NCBI GenBank assembly: GCA_026419785.1
Contig: JAODTK010001432.1
Span: 310,001 to 374,000 of the forward strand
Reading direction: 5' to 3'
Source: Sclerodactyla briareus
Taxonomy: Eukaryota > Echinodermata > Holothuroidea > Dendrochirotida > Sclerodactylidae
Length of the DNA stretch: 64,000 nucleotides
Both the position numbers and the translations under genes were made by a program. Under the pieces are notes generated by a model. It saw only the letters and a program-made list of their open reading frames with translations, made no database searches and was not told the origin of the DNA. This document shows positions 47,000 through 58,794 of the stretch, one piece after another. How positions within the stretch are numbered: position 1 is the first letter of the stretch; the number at the start of each line of letters is the position of its first letter.

Positions 47000-47590
47000 A
47001 TAATTTCAGGAGCTTTGAGAGGCAGACTGACTTCCCCCCCCCCATTTTTCTGACGAAACATTTGGGAGAAGAAGGCAAAGTGAGAAAATAGTGAATTATT
47101 CTCTGGACTTGCTCGAATTTTCGATAAAATGCCCGAAAAAACATGCAAAAATGTTCCGCGGCGCGTGAGTTTCTGATGATGGACTTGTAAAATTCGGCTA
47201 AAAATTTTCTGCTCCCAAATTGGAATGAGTACGTACGCCTATGTCTATTCCCTTCGATCCCACCAGACTGCCAGAGACCGTTCAGTAGAACCCTGGATCC
47301 CATGCAAACGGAGCCAGAGTAGAAAAGTTAATAAAAGATACCATGTGTGATTTGCGGTAAATCATATTAGTATGCACCATGACAACTCTTTTGTTTGTCT
47401 TACACTCAAATCACACATGTAGATGGGTGCTATCGAGCCATGACAAGTGCGTTTCCGGCGCATAGAGGTATGGAAAGCTGAAATTTTCGAGGCTCGCTTC
47501 GCGCAAACGATGGTGGGCGTCCGCTTAGATGCGTCGATGCTTCGAGGTGCCCCCCCCCCACTTTTCAAAACGATCGACACCCATGCAAGT
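47000..47590 (-). repeat. Dispersed G-rich repeat, copy 2 (most complete)
   Basis: Reverse complement of the family at 7480-8010, with the shared blocks GTTTTGAAAAGTGGGGGGG, CATCTAAGCGGAC, CGCCGGAAACGC, CTACATGTGTGATTTGAGTG, CTACTCTGGCTCC, CATAGGCGTACG, GCGCGCCGCGG-like sequence and CAGTCTGCC. It retains an internal segment missing in copy 1 but also present in copy 3. No protein-coding capacity. Confidence 0.65.
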
Positions 47591-47653
47591 TATGGTGGGA
47601 CCCTTTTGGCCAATTGAGAACGATTGCGTAGACCTTCAACTTGGTTCAAAGGT

Positions 47654-48029
47654 CAGTGGCGTAGTCGGGGGGGGGGGGCAGGGGGAACTGACAAAAGAAC
47701 GAGAGAGCAAATCGGAAATCGAAGGCTCAAAAAACGGGATATTGAGGAGCAGGGAAGTGGAAAAAAAACGAGAAGAAGAAGTGGGACCCCCCCCCCCAAA
47801 AAAAAATCCAGTACATAGTAACGTTGAGAATAAATTTAGTTAGATGTAGGAAGCCTCTTTCGACGCCCTCCTGACGGTAGAAATCCTTTCCCCATTCCAC
47901 CCCCACCCCCCCCCCCCCTCTTCAACCCCCAACCCGCTCATCGATTCCGTAGGGACCCCGGGAAGAAATGTCGAGATCGGGAGAATAAATCGTGCTGCCC
48001 TCTGACCCGGAAGGCTGGCTACGCTACTG
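47654..48029. mobile_element. Short MITE with CAGTGGCGTAG termini
   Basis: The left end CAGTGGCGTAGTC (47654) and the right end, in reverse complement CAGTAGCGTAGCC (48029), form short inverted repeats. Poly-G lies inside the left end and poly-C inside the right part. Flanks TTCAAAGG and TTCGAAGC agree at six of eight positions, weakly suggesting an 8-bp duplication as for the 4.8-kb MITE. The termini match that MITE, so both probably belong to one superfamily. Confidence 0.55.
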
Positions 48030-49265
48030 TTCGAAGCACACTTGAACTTTGCATTGAAAAGATTAGCTAACATCTCTAGTACGGAGCGCGAAACGTAACA
48101 AAATCCACCAAAGTTGGAATCAACACATCGAAAAAAGAATCAACCCATCGAAAACAAAATCACCCCATCGAAAAAAGAATCAACCCATCGGAAACAGAAT
48201 CAAGCCTTCAAAGAATGAATCAACCCATTGAAAAGCGGTATCAGCCTTTCCAAAAAGATCAGTACTCATCGGATACTCCATGACCACTTACAGGATTTTC
48301 ATTGTATTGCCGTGCGACTTCAAGTGTGATACACTCCGCGCAGTCATGGTGGCAGGAGGTGTAAAAAAAATCATGGAAACAGACCATCAGAATGGAAACT
48401 GACCATCAGGATTTTGGATCAATACGTCAAAAGCAGAAAAAGAAAAAAGGAGTGTCCAAACGGAATCAAGGTGTCGAAAACAGAAACAGGGTGTCAAAAC
48501 CAGAAGCGAACCGTCGAGGAAAGCAAGAACGCAACCCTGCGTAATGAGTACTTGTCGCAATATTTGTTTACGAAAAATATGAATGCACGCTACATTGGCA
48601 ATTTTTGCCATATGGATAGTAGCACATTTTAGGAGGTGGATGAGATGAATGAGAGGGGGGGGGAAAGTGTGTGTAATACAGTGAATGTAAAGAGAGCGTC
48701 AGAGGTGGGAAATAAGAGGGGATTGAGGCGCGTGCGAATAGAATAGCTGATAAAAAATAAAATAAATAAAAAAGTGGTGAGAGGAATGTGAGGAGAAGGG
48801 GAGGGTGGTATGGTGGTGAAAGGGGAGTGTGAGTAGTGTGTAAATATAGCGAGTGTAAGGACGGTCACGGTGGCGGAGATGAATGAGAGAGTGGGTGTGA
48901 AAAGTATGTAAATAGAGTGAGGTTACTTAGTGGAGGTGTATGCGGAGAGAGGGTAGTCAGAGAATAAGAGTAACAGTAGTAACACGGAGATGATGATTAA
49001 TTCGTAGAGTGAACAACATTACATGTTATTACCAAACTGGAACTCTCATTTAACAGAAAAAATTTTTTTTTTTTTTTTTATGCAATGGAATGACGATTAC
49101 ACAGAAGGATACACGTTGGTCTATTTCGCAACTTTAATGAATTCCAAACCCAGCCAACCTTGGCCAAGGTCATTACATCCTGTTTCATATGCAGCATGGA
49201 ACTGTGGAATTGAGCATATGTAGTGCAACAAGAGGGCGCCAGCGTGGTGGAAGCGGGACATGGCC

Positions 49266-49266
<1 letters not shown>

Positions 49267-49299
<33 letters not shown>
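49267..49299. repeat. (C)33 homopolymer
   Basis: An uninterrupted run of about 33 C, the longest C homopolymer in the window. Its length is likely to be unreliable in any assembly. Confidence 0.95.
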
Positions 49300-49300
<1 letters not shown>

Positions 49301-49630
49301 CGACGAATATTTCTAATTTTGGCGGGTACCCGAGGGAGTTAGGTATATGCTAAAATTACAACCTACCAGGGCGGACAGTATTATTATTCCAACCTATAGG
49401 CGGTGAAAATTAGTATATAGTACAGTGAAAATTGCGCGCCTCATAACTAATCTATTCTTCGCTCAAGTTTAGGATCATTATATACATCAACCTATCATCC
49501 TATAAACAAACTTACACGTAGCATAGGCATGTACCACGTCTTAGATATCTGGAATGTCTGAAGAGATCAATGTTACAAACCCCATGCGTAAAGCGTGAAG
49601 GGGGAGAGTGTGGTTAATAAAACAAGTACT

Positions 49631-49690
49631 ATGGCCTGGAAGGTTGAATTTGTACTCTTTTCAGATGGTTACAGACGACCTAAAATACAG
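49631..49690 (+). other. Exon-like open segment ending at a GT donor-like site
   Basis: From ATG 49631, twenty codons read MAWKVEFVLFSDGYRRPKIQ and stop exactly at CAG|GTAATG, a good match to an animal splice donor. The corresponding segment in copy B (minus strand, 60018 down to about 59958) keeps the ATG, most of the sequence and the CAG|GTAATG junction, but carries a one-base length difference that breaks the frame. A start exon of a spliced element-encoded gene is one reading; chance conservation within a repeat is the alternative. No downstream exon was identified. Confidence 0.25.
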
Positions 49691-50400
49691 GTAATGAAAT
49701 CAATAAGCACATGGAGTGATTTCTTGGTGTAGTTGTCATGACTATCTAATCCAGTACATACATGGAATGGAATTTGTGCATACTAACAAGATAAATGGTT
49801 GAAAATTAATGATTTTCTGAATATGATGTTCCATTTATTCCTCAAAAAAATGACCAATTGGTCTAGCCAAAAACAAAAAAGGCACACATCCTTCAACCTG
49901 ACCAACAAACTATTCTACTTAACTCATGAGATATCTGTTTTTGTTCGATTGAACGAATTAGAAAGAAAAAAGTGCTTCACTATGGCGTATAGGTGTATGT
50001 CACAGTCCCGATAGCCGCGACATTCTTCAACGATCCAACAGATCACAACAAATTGTGCGATAAACACCTGACATACGTGTTGAACTGACTATTGACCACG
50101 TCAGTCTTCATTTATAGAGCTAATTAGACAACAATAGAAAGGCGCTACTAAGAGCATGTATTCCAGCCTCGCCTCTGAACGAATACAGTAGGAAAGGGCA
50201 CTAAGTTACCCAATCGCCGAGTGTGATCCGATGCCATGTGAGGACATTCGGAATTCCCTTCAAAGACATAAACAAAGCACCTAAAGCACTCAAACAAAAC
50301 ACTACTATTGGCCCAAATACATTTAATAAATAGAATGACAAGAGGGTAAGGAAAAAACAGCGCCTCGCCTGACAGCACACCAAGAAATTTTCTCCAAAAA

Positions 50401-50430
50401 AATCATTTATTTATTTATTTATTATTGTTT
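50401..50430. repeat. (ATTT)n microsatellite
   Basis: ATTTATTTATTTATTTATTATTG within element copy A. Confidence 0.85.
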
Positions 50431-51029
50431 TACCGCAATACAAAACATATTACATAATAACTGCATAATAATAAGACAGTACATTAGGAATATGAATCGA
50501 TGTATGTAAGAAGGAACGCATGCGGAAGGAAGTACAATAAAAAGCCAGGAGGCTTAACGGAGAGGTAACCTCCAAAAACAGATAAGGAAGTAACAGAACA
50601 TAGAAATAGCGTATGGACAGAAGAAAAAGAAGAAGGAAGAAGAGAAAAAAAAAAAAAAAAAAAAAAACAGAATGAAGTTGCCTATAGCCGCAAGAACATG
50701 GCAAAAAACGCCAAGTAGCGTTGCATTCAAATATTGAAATCACCCCTTCAAGGAATCACTACGCAGGGATGCGCAAAGGACTACGCGGAGTAGTGATCAA
50801 ACTTGAAGCGAGCGCGGCCAATACAATGAAAATACTATCAGGTAGAGGTCATGGAAGTATTTAGGAAGTACTATTCTTGTTTGGAAAGGCTGATACCGCT
50901 TTTCAATGGGTTGATTCTTCTGTGAAGGCCTTGATTCTGTTTTCAATGGGTTGCTTCTTTTTTCGGATGGGTTGATTCTGTTTTAGATGGGTTGATTTCA
51001 ACTTAAATGGATTTTGTTACGTTTCGCTC

Positions 51030-54000
51030 TAGCAGCCGGCCAAAAACGCTTCCCGACTACACCAAACGGATCCCATTATACAAAGAGTATCATTATATAA
51101 ACGTAGGTGATTGTGAATACTAGACTAATTATGTTTACAGTTGCCATACTTGCGTGTACAAGGTTGAGTGATTAGCACGGCCCGAGGATTAGCAATTGCT
51201 TTTGGGCTGACGGGCGGGAGATGAAATCGTTGTTTGCCCTAAATAGAAGCGTTTGTCTTCTATATGGTTAGAAATTCCGGCGGTTGAATGCAAGCTAATA
51301 TTACTTTCAATAACGATATTCAAATACACCCAAAATTACGGAGGTCGGTTGCATAAATAGGAATTTTCCCTCAGATAATCGGAGTAAAAGCAAGTAGTAG
51401 CGAGTGCTTTGTAAATTCCGGATGCCAATAGGCCACCCATCAGGGGGATGTTTGAACTCGCTAACGGCCCAGACAACTGCTAATACCAGCCTAGTTGTTG
51501 GTCTAGTAGCGGGAAAACGCCGGTTCGGGAAAAGGAGACCAAAAATATAGTTAGGATGTACAGAGCCACAGCTATGTCTCCAGGCACGCCCGGTAGCAGA
51601 CGTGTACAGAAAATTTAACCAGCTATACGGTTGGTCCGTGTGGGTCATATTGTTGCTAACACGTTACTGCGATACAGCGCTTCAGATATTTAGACCAATT
51701 TAAATCAGACGAGTGCGCATATTAGGCATTGGGCAACCATGGGTCCGGTCAAGTGGTCGGCAGAATTCGTACAGGCCGAATCCCCTGCAGAACTATGCCT
51801 CTATACGGAGATTAGCCAGATTTAATGCAGTCTTTCAATTAGTGATTTAGCACATTGCTGGCGAGATTCATCTTTTGGGCTCTTGCGGTTGATATGATCC
51901 GGCCCAGTATAGCTAAGGTAATCTGCGCTCAGCTCGAAGTGCGCGTAGGGAGTAACCTTCCAATATTCAAATCCATGCAATGGCCTTGTAATCGGGACCT
52001 CCAGAATTTGGGTCGACCAAGGTGCAGTCAGATATGACCAATTTTGGTCAATTTTCCCTCGCAAAATTGATCGGTGTACTCTGACGAAATTCTCCGTCTT
52101 CACCAAAATATTTTCAAAACAATTTAAAATGTTTTACAAACAAAATTAAATCTCTCAACTCGGCCGAAATGCACTATTTGATAAAATCACACGATAGTGC
52201 AACAATACGAGCGCCCTAGCCATTCACAGCTTCAATCCAAATTACGAATGATTAGTTGGAGATTGCTCCAAATTAGGAAAGTCTTCACTATATTACGCTA
52301 TTTCGTTCCCGTATCCGCGATTCGATAATAATTTAAAAAAAATCCGAACACAATTTCAACCCGTGAACTTAACATTAAAGGGAAATTGTCATCTCGCAAA
52401 CACCCACCGAAGAGTTGGACGGTGCGTTGACATAACTCACGACAGATTCGTCTTCAACACATATGTAATTTTATGGACATGTCATGCGACGATATACCGT
52501 ATTCGATATTGAAGAGTTCCTGGGATGAGAGATTTGTTTACGTTACTCCTTATCACTGCAGAGCAGGCAGCAGGTAGAAGTTGGTGTTAGGGGTTCTGTG
52601 GTTTAATCGTCGGTTCATGGTCACTCAGGTGGAATGAATAGAGGCATGGGGATAAAACTTTGGCACATGTTGTGTGGGAAGATCTGTCTATTCTACCTTC
52701 TCTTGTGATGGAGTGTTGGGTTATGGTGCTGGGCTGGAATTTAGCCCTGTATGGGAACTCTATCCATTGGGGATCCAAGTGTTTGCCATGTTCACTGCTA
52801 CAGGCTAGGAATGAGTTGTGCGGGGTAACATAACGTGTTGTTGGGTACATACAAGCTTATAAGGACAGGCCAAGGAATGAGTTGGTTGGGTTACTTTGTG
52901 CTGGGCACTGATTGCAAAATTAGGCTACATGTAGTAAGACATGTTTCAAAGCATTCCAAGGTTAGACAGATGGCAGTATAAAGGTCATAAAATGTGAACA
53001 AACAATAGCATGGGATTGGTGAAGAACATGCAGTGTATTCGCCAACAGGAATTTTTGCGTCCGCAGCTACCAAAAAGTTTCGATCTGCGCTGTTAGAAGA
53101 CTGTAGGTGCGGAACAGAATTTATAATGTCAAAATCTAGTCCGCATGGACATATCAACCGACCAATATTACTCAGTGGTTGCTGAAAAGAGTTGGCAGTT
53201 TGGGGAGTAAATCTCTTGTAAGTTGCCGGTGATAGCGAGGTGTAACGATGGATTTCCCCCTTTCAGTTTTTCTCAGGTTTGTAGCAGTCTGCGCACTCTC
53301 CAAGCTGACAAGAGCTCCAGGCAAAAATAATTCTTCCTCCCTCATTCTGAGTTTTTGGTGCGACTTTTGATTCCAATTGCGATCAAGTTTGATTTGCCGC
53401 ATCTTAGCTCACGTGCGTTCGCGTTTCACATGCGTACGGATCTGCATACGCAAACAATGAATCATAGCCTAGATTTTATGGAATTTTCTTCAAAAAGCCA
53501 ATCAACCGCACAATATAGAAAGGCTGTGCTAGTCATCAAACCGATGTTCCAACATCGTTCATGTTCACGGGACAGCTCTCAGAGTTGGAATGGAAAAAAA
53601 ATCGATTCATCGAAACCCGGACCCGCGAAGAATGAATTTGGAAAACAAAGGTAAATACGCTCCATAAGAGGACTGGTATTTATTGTCTATTAGCATTATT
53701 GTGCTCGGAATTGGAATGATGTGCATTCTGCCTGTGATAGACGTGACACCTTGACAGTCGTCCGTGGCCTCCGTTGAAGCAGTTGAGGAGTGTAAAGCCG
53801 GATTTCACATTCTTGGACACAATAAATAGGCATGAATTTGTCTGGTCATCTTCAGCAATGGTCGGCTAAGAATGTCAGTTGTCTGTTATCTGTCTGGGCA
53901 CTGGGTTGTCTGCCTAAGCTGGGATGTCTCATTGAGCATTCGTGCACGATCGCAGTAGAGTATTTGAACCTATATATCAATGAGCGGTCATCACTGCGTA

Positions 54001-55722
54001 TTTCACTCGCTCATCCATGGGAGCACATGCCTGGAAAGTCATCCAGCCGCATTCACCCATCGCTTCTGAACATCGTCCGGCCTCTTCCAGGGCAGGCGAC
54101 CAGGCCGAGTCAGTCATTCCGCCAACTCTCAACAGTGAGACGGGGGCGTTTGCGTTTTTGCGCTAACCCACCGGATTCGCGCAGGACCGGTTTGATATGT
54201 GATGGATCTGTCCGACGGGAGGGGCAATAGCCCAAGGAAAGCACATTGAATCAGTTTGCATCAGTCAGCAGCTGACCGTACCATCCTCGCCTCCCCGAGA
54301 ACCCTGGCAATTAGATACACGATCCTACAGTAGTGACCAAGGATGGCGGAAGCAGTGATGGAGTCAAAAAGGAATATAAAATCGCCGTCTCAGCCAAACA
54401 GTGAGCGTATTGTAAACATTCAGGGTCTCCCTAATGTATCTGAGCTATAAAGTGTTTCTGACAGGTTTTTTCTCAGTCAAGAACTTGTCTGACCTATTCG
54501 ACGGGGAGTGCTATTACAGCGTTTGTCTGGGTTAGGTTCCGGAAATTCCCCAAAGTTATGGTGACACAGAAGACCCAAACCAAAGTAGGGTGTCAATATG
54601 GTTGTATGGTTAGGGGTATTATGTTTGTAATCCGCTATTCAAGTGTGACTGTATGTGCATGTTTTTTCTTCTTCTTCACTATTTCATGAATACCTGACAT
54701 AACTATTTAAAGGACTAGGAAGCCACAGAATATGAAAATTGGGTGAATAAATATATACGTTTTGAATTGAACTGATTTGATTTATTTAGTGTCCTCATTT
54801 GGAAATTCAACTTTCACAGGGCCATGATCAGGAACAAAAAAAACAATAGGACATTATATAGTGATAGATGGACGGACAATACAGTACGAACCTGTGCAGA
54901 AAAAATCATACGGAAATGATACGCATTATCTTCTCTATGAGCATTAAAAAATGAAATCATATTAGGCACATATGAGTATCCATATCGCGCTCTGGGTGTA
55001 TTGGAGGGCGGCATAACGCATTCCCAGAATCGATTTAACAATACTGTCCCAATATGGGGTGGAATGCGACCGTGCGTGTTTTGTGTTCTGTTCCATGATA
55101 CTGTGGGACCCCTATCAGGATATGATATTCTATAATAATTATGGGCCCGCTTACCCGCTGAGGAATCTTCCTTGCACCCTTAAAAATGCTGGTGTCGAAT
55201 TTACACAACACTGGTGACGGTTAACTAAGCACACCATCCCGAATTCTTACACTGTACCAAAAAAAAGGTTGGGCAAATGTTGAAAGGTTGGGCAATTCAG
55301 GCACCTCAAAAGTGGGGTAATTTTTTTACACAATTGTGTAGTTAGATACACAATGATGATGTAATTGGTTACACAGCACCATAATAGATATGCTAGTTAC
55401 AACAACCTTCGTGAGGTTGAAGAACCCTAACTCGTTTCGTGTTGCATTTGCGATATGGCGAATAATTGTTGAATACAACAATAAACTTGGATAGGGGATT
55501 TATAGAATAAGATCATGAGCCTTGTTCACGGTGGCAGTGTAAGATGTGATAATGATATGGGGACAAAGGTCGGTCGGGTAGTAATGAAACGGAATGCACA
55601 CACGCAGCCCAAAATACGTAGGCAGGGGATCTTTCTAAACTCCTCTGACGAAAACTACATATTCAACCAGCAACGGAAATTGTAAATTCCCCCCCCCCCC
55701 GTACTGATCAACAATAACATAA
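51030..55722. other. Unassigned 4.7-kb stretch, no gene recognised
   Basis: Separates copy A from the second Harbinger element. Open frames of 60-132 codons occur, the largest at 53832-54230, none with recognised motifs. A 35-codon frame at 54343 starts in a favourable context (AAGGATGG) but is not otherwise supported. The region near 54720-54780 (TGAATAAATATATACGTTTTGAATTGAACTGATTTG) resembles a LINE-type A-rich tail. Confidence 0.35.
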
Positions 55723-57222
55723 GGTGCGTTTACACTCAACCCGCGCTCGGAGTTCAACCCCCGCGCTCGGGGTTCACTCGGGGTAAAATCGTAGTGTAAA
55801 CCTCCTTCAACCCGTTTTGAACACCGGGTCAACCCGGGTCAACCCCGGTCAACCGAGACAACTACGCGATCGACCAGGGTTGAACCCCGAGCGCGAGGTT
55901 TAACTTCGTAGTGTAAACGCAACGCGGTGTTGACACGGGGTTTTGACGAAGCTCTTTACCTTGCTTCCGACTGCAGCTCCGCGAAACAATACACACATGT
56001 CCTGTGCCGACTGGACTAGAAAATAACAAACTGCTGTATGGTTTACTGTGTGTGGGCAGGGGTATTTCGCGATAGTATTGTACGTACGGGTAATCGTGCA
56101 TTAAGTGCACATTTCGCTATCGTAGCGTCGTGTGTTACATGTTTTCGGTTGCAGTGATAATCAGTTATTCATTCTTCTGGAGACATTTCGAGTAGATATT
56201 CTACATTTACCGGTTGATTTTGTCGTGAACTCTCAATAAATTAAATTTCGCTGACTTCGTGGTCTCTCTAACCGTAGTTCCAACTTCCAGCTTAGTTTGT
56301 CAATTTGATTAATGGTCAGTACAAATCGCGCTAGGCCTAGCCGAACCTGGGGGAACCCCATTAAGTTCAAAGTCATTGACTACCTCCCACCCATTTCGTT
56401 TTCGTCTGGGGAAGGAGGAACTGCCTGTCTGAGTAACAAGTACAAAGCTTGTACAACCTCGTGTGTTATAACGCAAGCTGTGCCCCTGGCAACACCGAAA
56501 CATCGACGCGATGATTCTGAATTCGAGATTTGTGCAGCCGCCACAATGCAATTGCCAGTAGTGTTTCTACAGAACACTTGTCTCAATTAACTGAGTGTTC
56601 TGTTTCCCAAGAAACCATCGTAGCCGATCCAAATGTTGAATAAGACAGGCCTTGCGAATCCGGAATGTTCTCTCCGCCATCATTACCAAGTTTTGTTGCA
56701 TGTGTCCCATAGGCATGGTACGCGGCTCATCCATACGGTGTCGCACAGCACAGTCGTGTTGATCTAGGGTAGTTGCCCCAGCCAGCATGTATGAACAGTT
56801 GCGGCCATGAAAACGTTGAAAACGCAGGCGGCGGAGTCTAACCCCGGTGGTACAAAAACGATTTTTTGTTCCTTCTCCTTCAAGAACTTTCAATCACACG
56901 CTCAGTCATTATTCGCCTACGGTGCATGATCTGCATTTAACATCATACACCACCCGAAAAGCATTCTTCCCGTTCGTCCATCGTGATGAATGGTAATGTT
57001 GTAGCCTACGAAACACCGGATCTAACCTACAACCTGTGCTACCCTCACATATCCCACAGTACAGGCAGTTTCCCCCCCCATCACTGACCAAATTTATTCC
57101 GTCTTGCTCGCGCTGCCTCCAGTTGAGTTTCGCGCGTTTTGCCGATGTAAACAAATGCCACTTACGCAGGAAAACATCGCGCGCGGGGTGAACCCCGCGC
57201 GCGAGGTCCAGTGTAAACAACC
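55723..57222 (-). mobile_element. PIF/Harbinger-like element with complex inverted ends (1.5 kb)
   Basis: The left end GGTGCGTTTACACTCAACC...CGCGCTCGG and the right end (reverse complement) GGTTGTTTACACTGGACC...CGCGCGCGG are inverted repeats. The left 200 bp contain a second inverted copy (55869-55921, ACCCCGAGCGCGAGG...GTGTAAACGC), so the left end can fold on itself. The minus-strand interior carries a Harbinger transposase fragment. A 3-bp TAA lies before the left end but is not matched on the right. Confidence 0.7.
56309..56893 (-). pseudogene. Harbinger transposase fragment, upstream of the first catalytic Asp
   Basis: Minus-strand blocks across three frames: LGKQNTQLIE (about 56590-56620), matching the 'K-Q-D-T-x-x-R' block; TGNCIVAAA (about 56540-56570), matching 'A-T-G-x-x'; ARGTACVITHEVVQAL (about 56440-56490), matching the HTH-proximal '(S/G)-x-x-T-V-x-x-I-x-H-E-V-x-x-A-(I/L)'; and WEVVNDFELN (about 56367-56396), matching 'W-x-x-V-x-x-D-F-E-x-x-W-N-F-P'. 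The 'D-G-K-H' catalytic block that should follow is missing, as is everything downstream. It therefore cannot be an active nuclease. Confidence 0.75.
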
Positions 57223-58794
57223 GAGATCTTAGCCGATGGGCCCCTTTGGAGAATAACCCGAGCTCAGGAGTTCTGAGGGGTAAAGACGGCTATACTGAAC
57301 CATGGGAACACTGGGAAAACACTGGGCATTCGAAGAGAGAAGGCTAGAATTTCGCCCGTGTCTATCCACACTCAAATCTGATGCCATAAAATGCCTTTAA
57401 TATGGCGGAATTGGAGTATAATCTAGAACTGAAAGGAAATCACACGAACGTCTGGCGCCGGAACAGCACATAACATGAGGACTCTGGAGCCTTAAAAGAA
57501 GGTCAGGGTTAGCGTTATCAGGTTATCGATAAGGAGCGATTGAAGTGAACGGGAGAGGACACCGACCATGTATGTTCAAAGGAACCGTCAGAGACCACAA
57601 ACTCCAAAGTGAGGAGGTGACTGTTGTGTTAACATCGTGGAAAACTGTCGGTTTGTTTTCTCTCTACGGCTGTGCTTTTTCTTCTAACATATGCCCGACG
57701 CATTCATTTGTTGATTCGTAGTAATTATCGATGTCATAGTGCAAGATGTCTGAAACATCTTCAGTGAGTGCCCCCTTCACCCCCCACCACTGACCTCCCC
57801 GAATACCAACAAGACACATATTCTCCGACAGTTCAGTCACACTAACTTTCAAAACTACTTACTGGGCGCTATTCACGGGGCATAGAAACCATGACTCCAC
57901 ACTGAATTCTCTTTGCTATATAGGCGCCCCCAATACCGCATGTCACGGGACTTGCGGAACTCTCGTCAGAGTGAGGCTAGTTCCCTGCCATGAGACCGCT
58001 GCTAACCCTGTCGCCAGTTAGCTGCAATATTCTACCTATCACAGGTTAGTGAGATGGGTAAAAAACAATTGGACCGGTCACGGTTGCATGCTTTTCTTGA
58101 GGACAGGAATATTAACGTTGTGCTTCCATGGTGGTGGGGATGAAGCCAAGGTCTAATGACACATTCAAAAAACGTTATATGAAGATCCTGTTCAGTTAAG
58201 CTCCACTGAGTTTCAATAATCGTATAGCATGCTAAGGGAACACCAATGCCTTGGGCCTTGTTGGTTTTCAAAGACTCGAACGTGCCCTTCATGTTCAGTA
58301 GAGGAACAGTGATTTGGTAGAAACCGTTCCCAGTAATGTCGCTCATCAACCTATCCAAGACCATGCAGGTTATTCTCAGTTGTAAGGCTTCTCAAATCTG
58401 CTATGAAATAATAATTTTTTTCACTGGAAGTAGGTGTTGACCTCTTGAAACAGAGTCACCCGACTCTGCAATGTTCCAAAGGGGGTTACCATTTTAGATT
58501 TTATGTGAAACTGTTTCAACGCACTTCCCCCTCGAGGATGGGTAAATATGACTCAAGTATGGGTTTCATCGAAAGAAGAAAAAAAAAACACGGTGACATT
58601 ATTTGTTTTTGTTTTTGTAAATCGGCGAATCTTCATAATGAAAATCCAACCATAATAGGGTGACAGATAAAGGGATAATTGCAGTCCATAGAAATAATCT
58701 TGAAACCCCGATGATTGCATTATTGGTCTGTTATTTCCCTCATATTCGCAACATACCTTGCCTACGTGCGTATGCAACCATGGAGATAAAATTT
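57223..58794. other. Unassigned sequence, no gene recognised
   Basis: No feature supported. A 110-codon frame at 58032-58364 on the minus strand has no known motif. Confidence 0.35.

Larger units (their letters stand above)
48081..51029 (+). mobile_element. Long inverted-repeat element, copy A (2.95 kb)
   Basis: Left terminus ACGGAGCGCGAAACGTAAC followed by AAAATC; right terminus ...GATTTTGTTACGTTTCGCTCT, its inverse. Inside both ends lie tandem units of about 20 bp with consensus GAATCAACCCATCGAAAA (left about 48116-48250, right about 50900-51010). A second repeat zone with GACCATCAG and GTGTCGAAAACAG units follows on the left (48375-48530). The interior aligns with the inverse of copy B over much of its length. 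It lacks a recognised transposase. Poly-C (49267-49299) and poly-A (50645-50667) runs lie inside. Confidence 0.8.

Noticed and set aside
53832-54230. 132-codon plus-strand frame
   Set aside because: Composition is plausible but no family was recognised, and nothing around it supports a gene.
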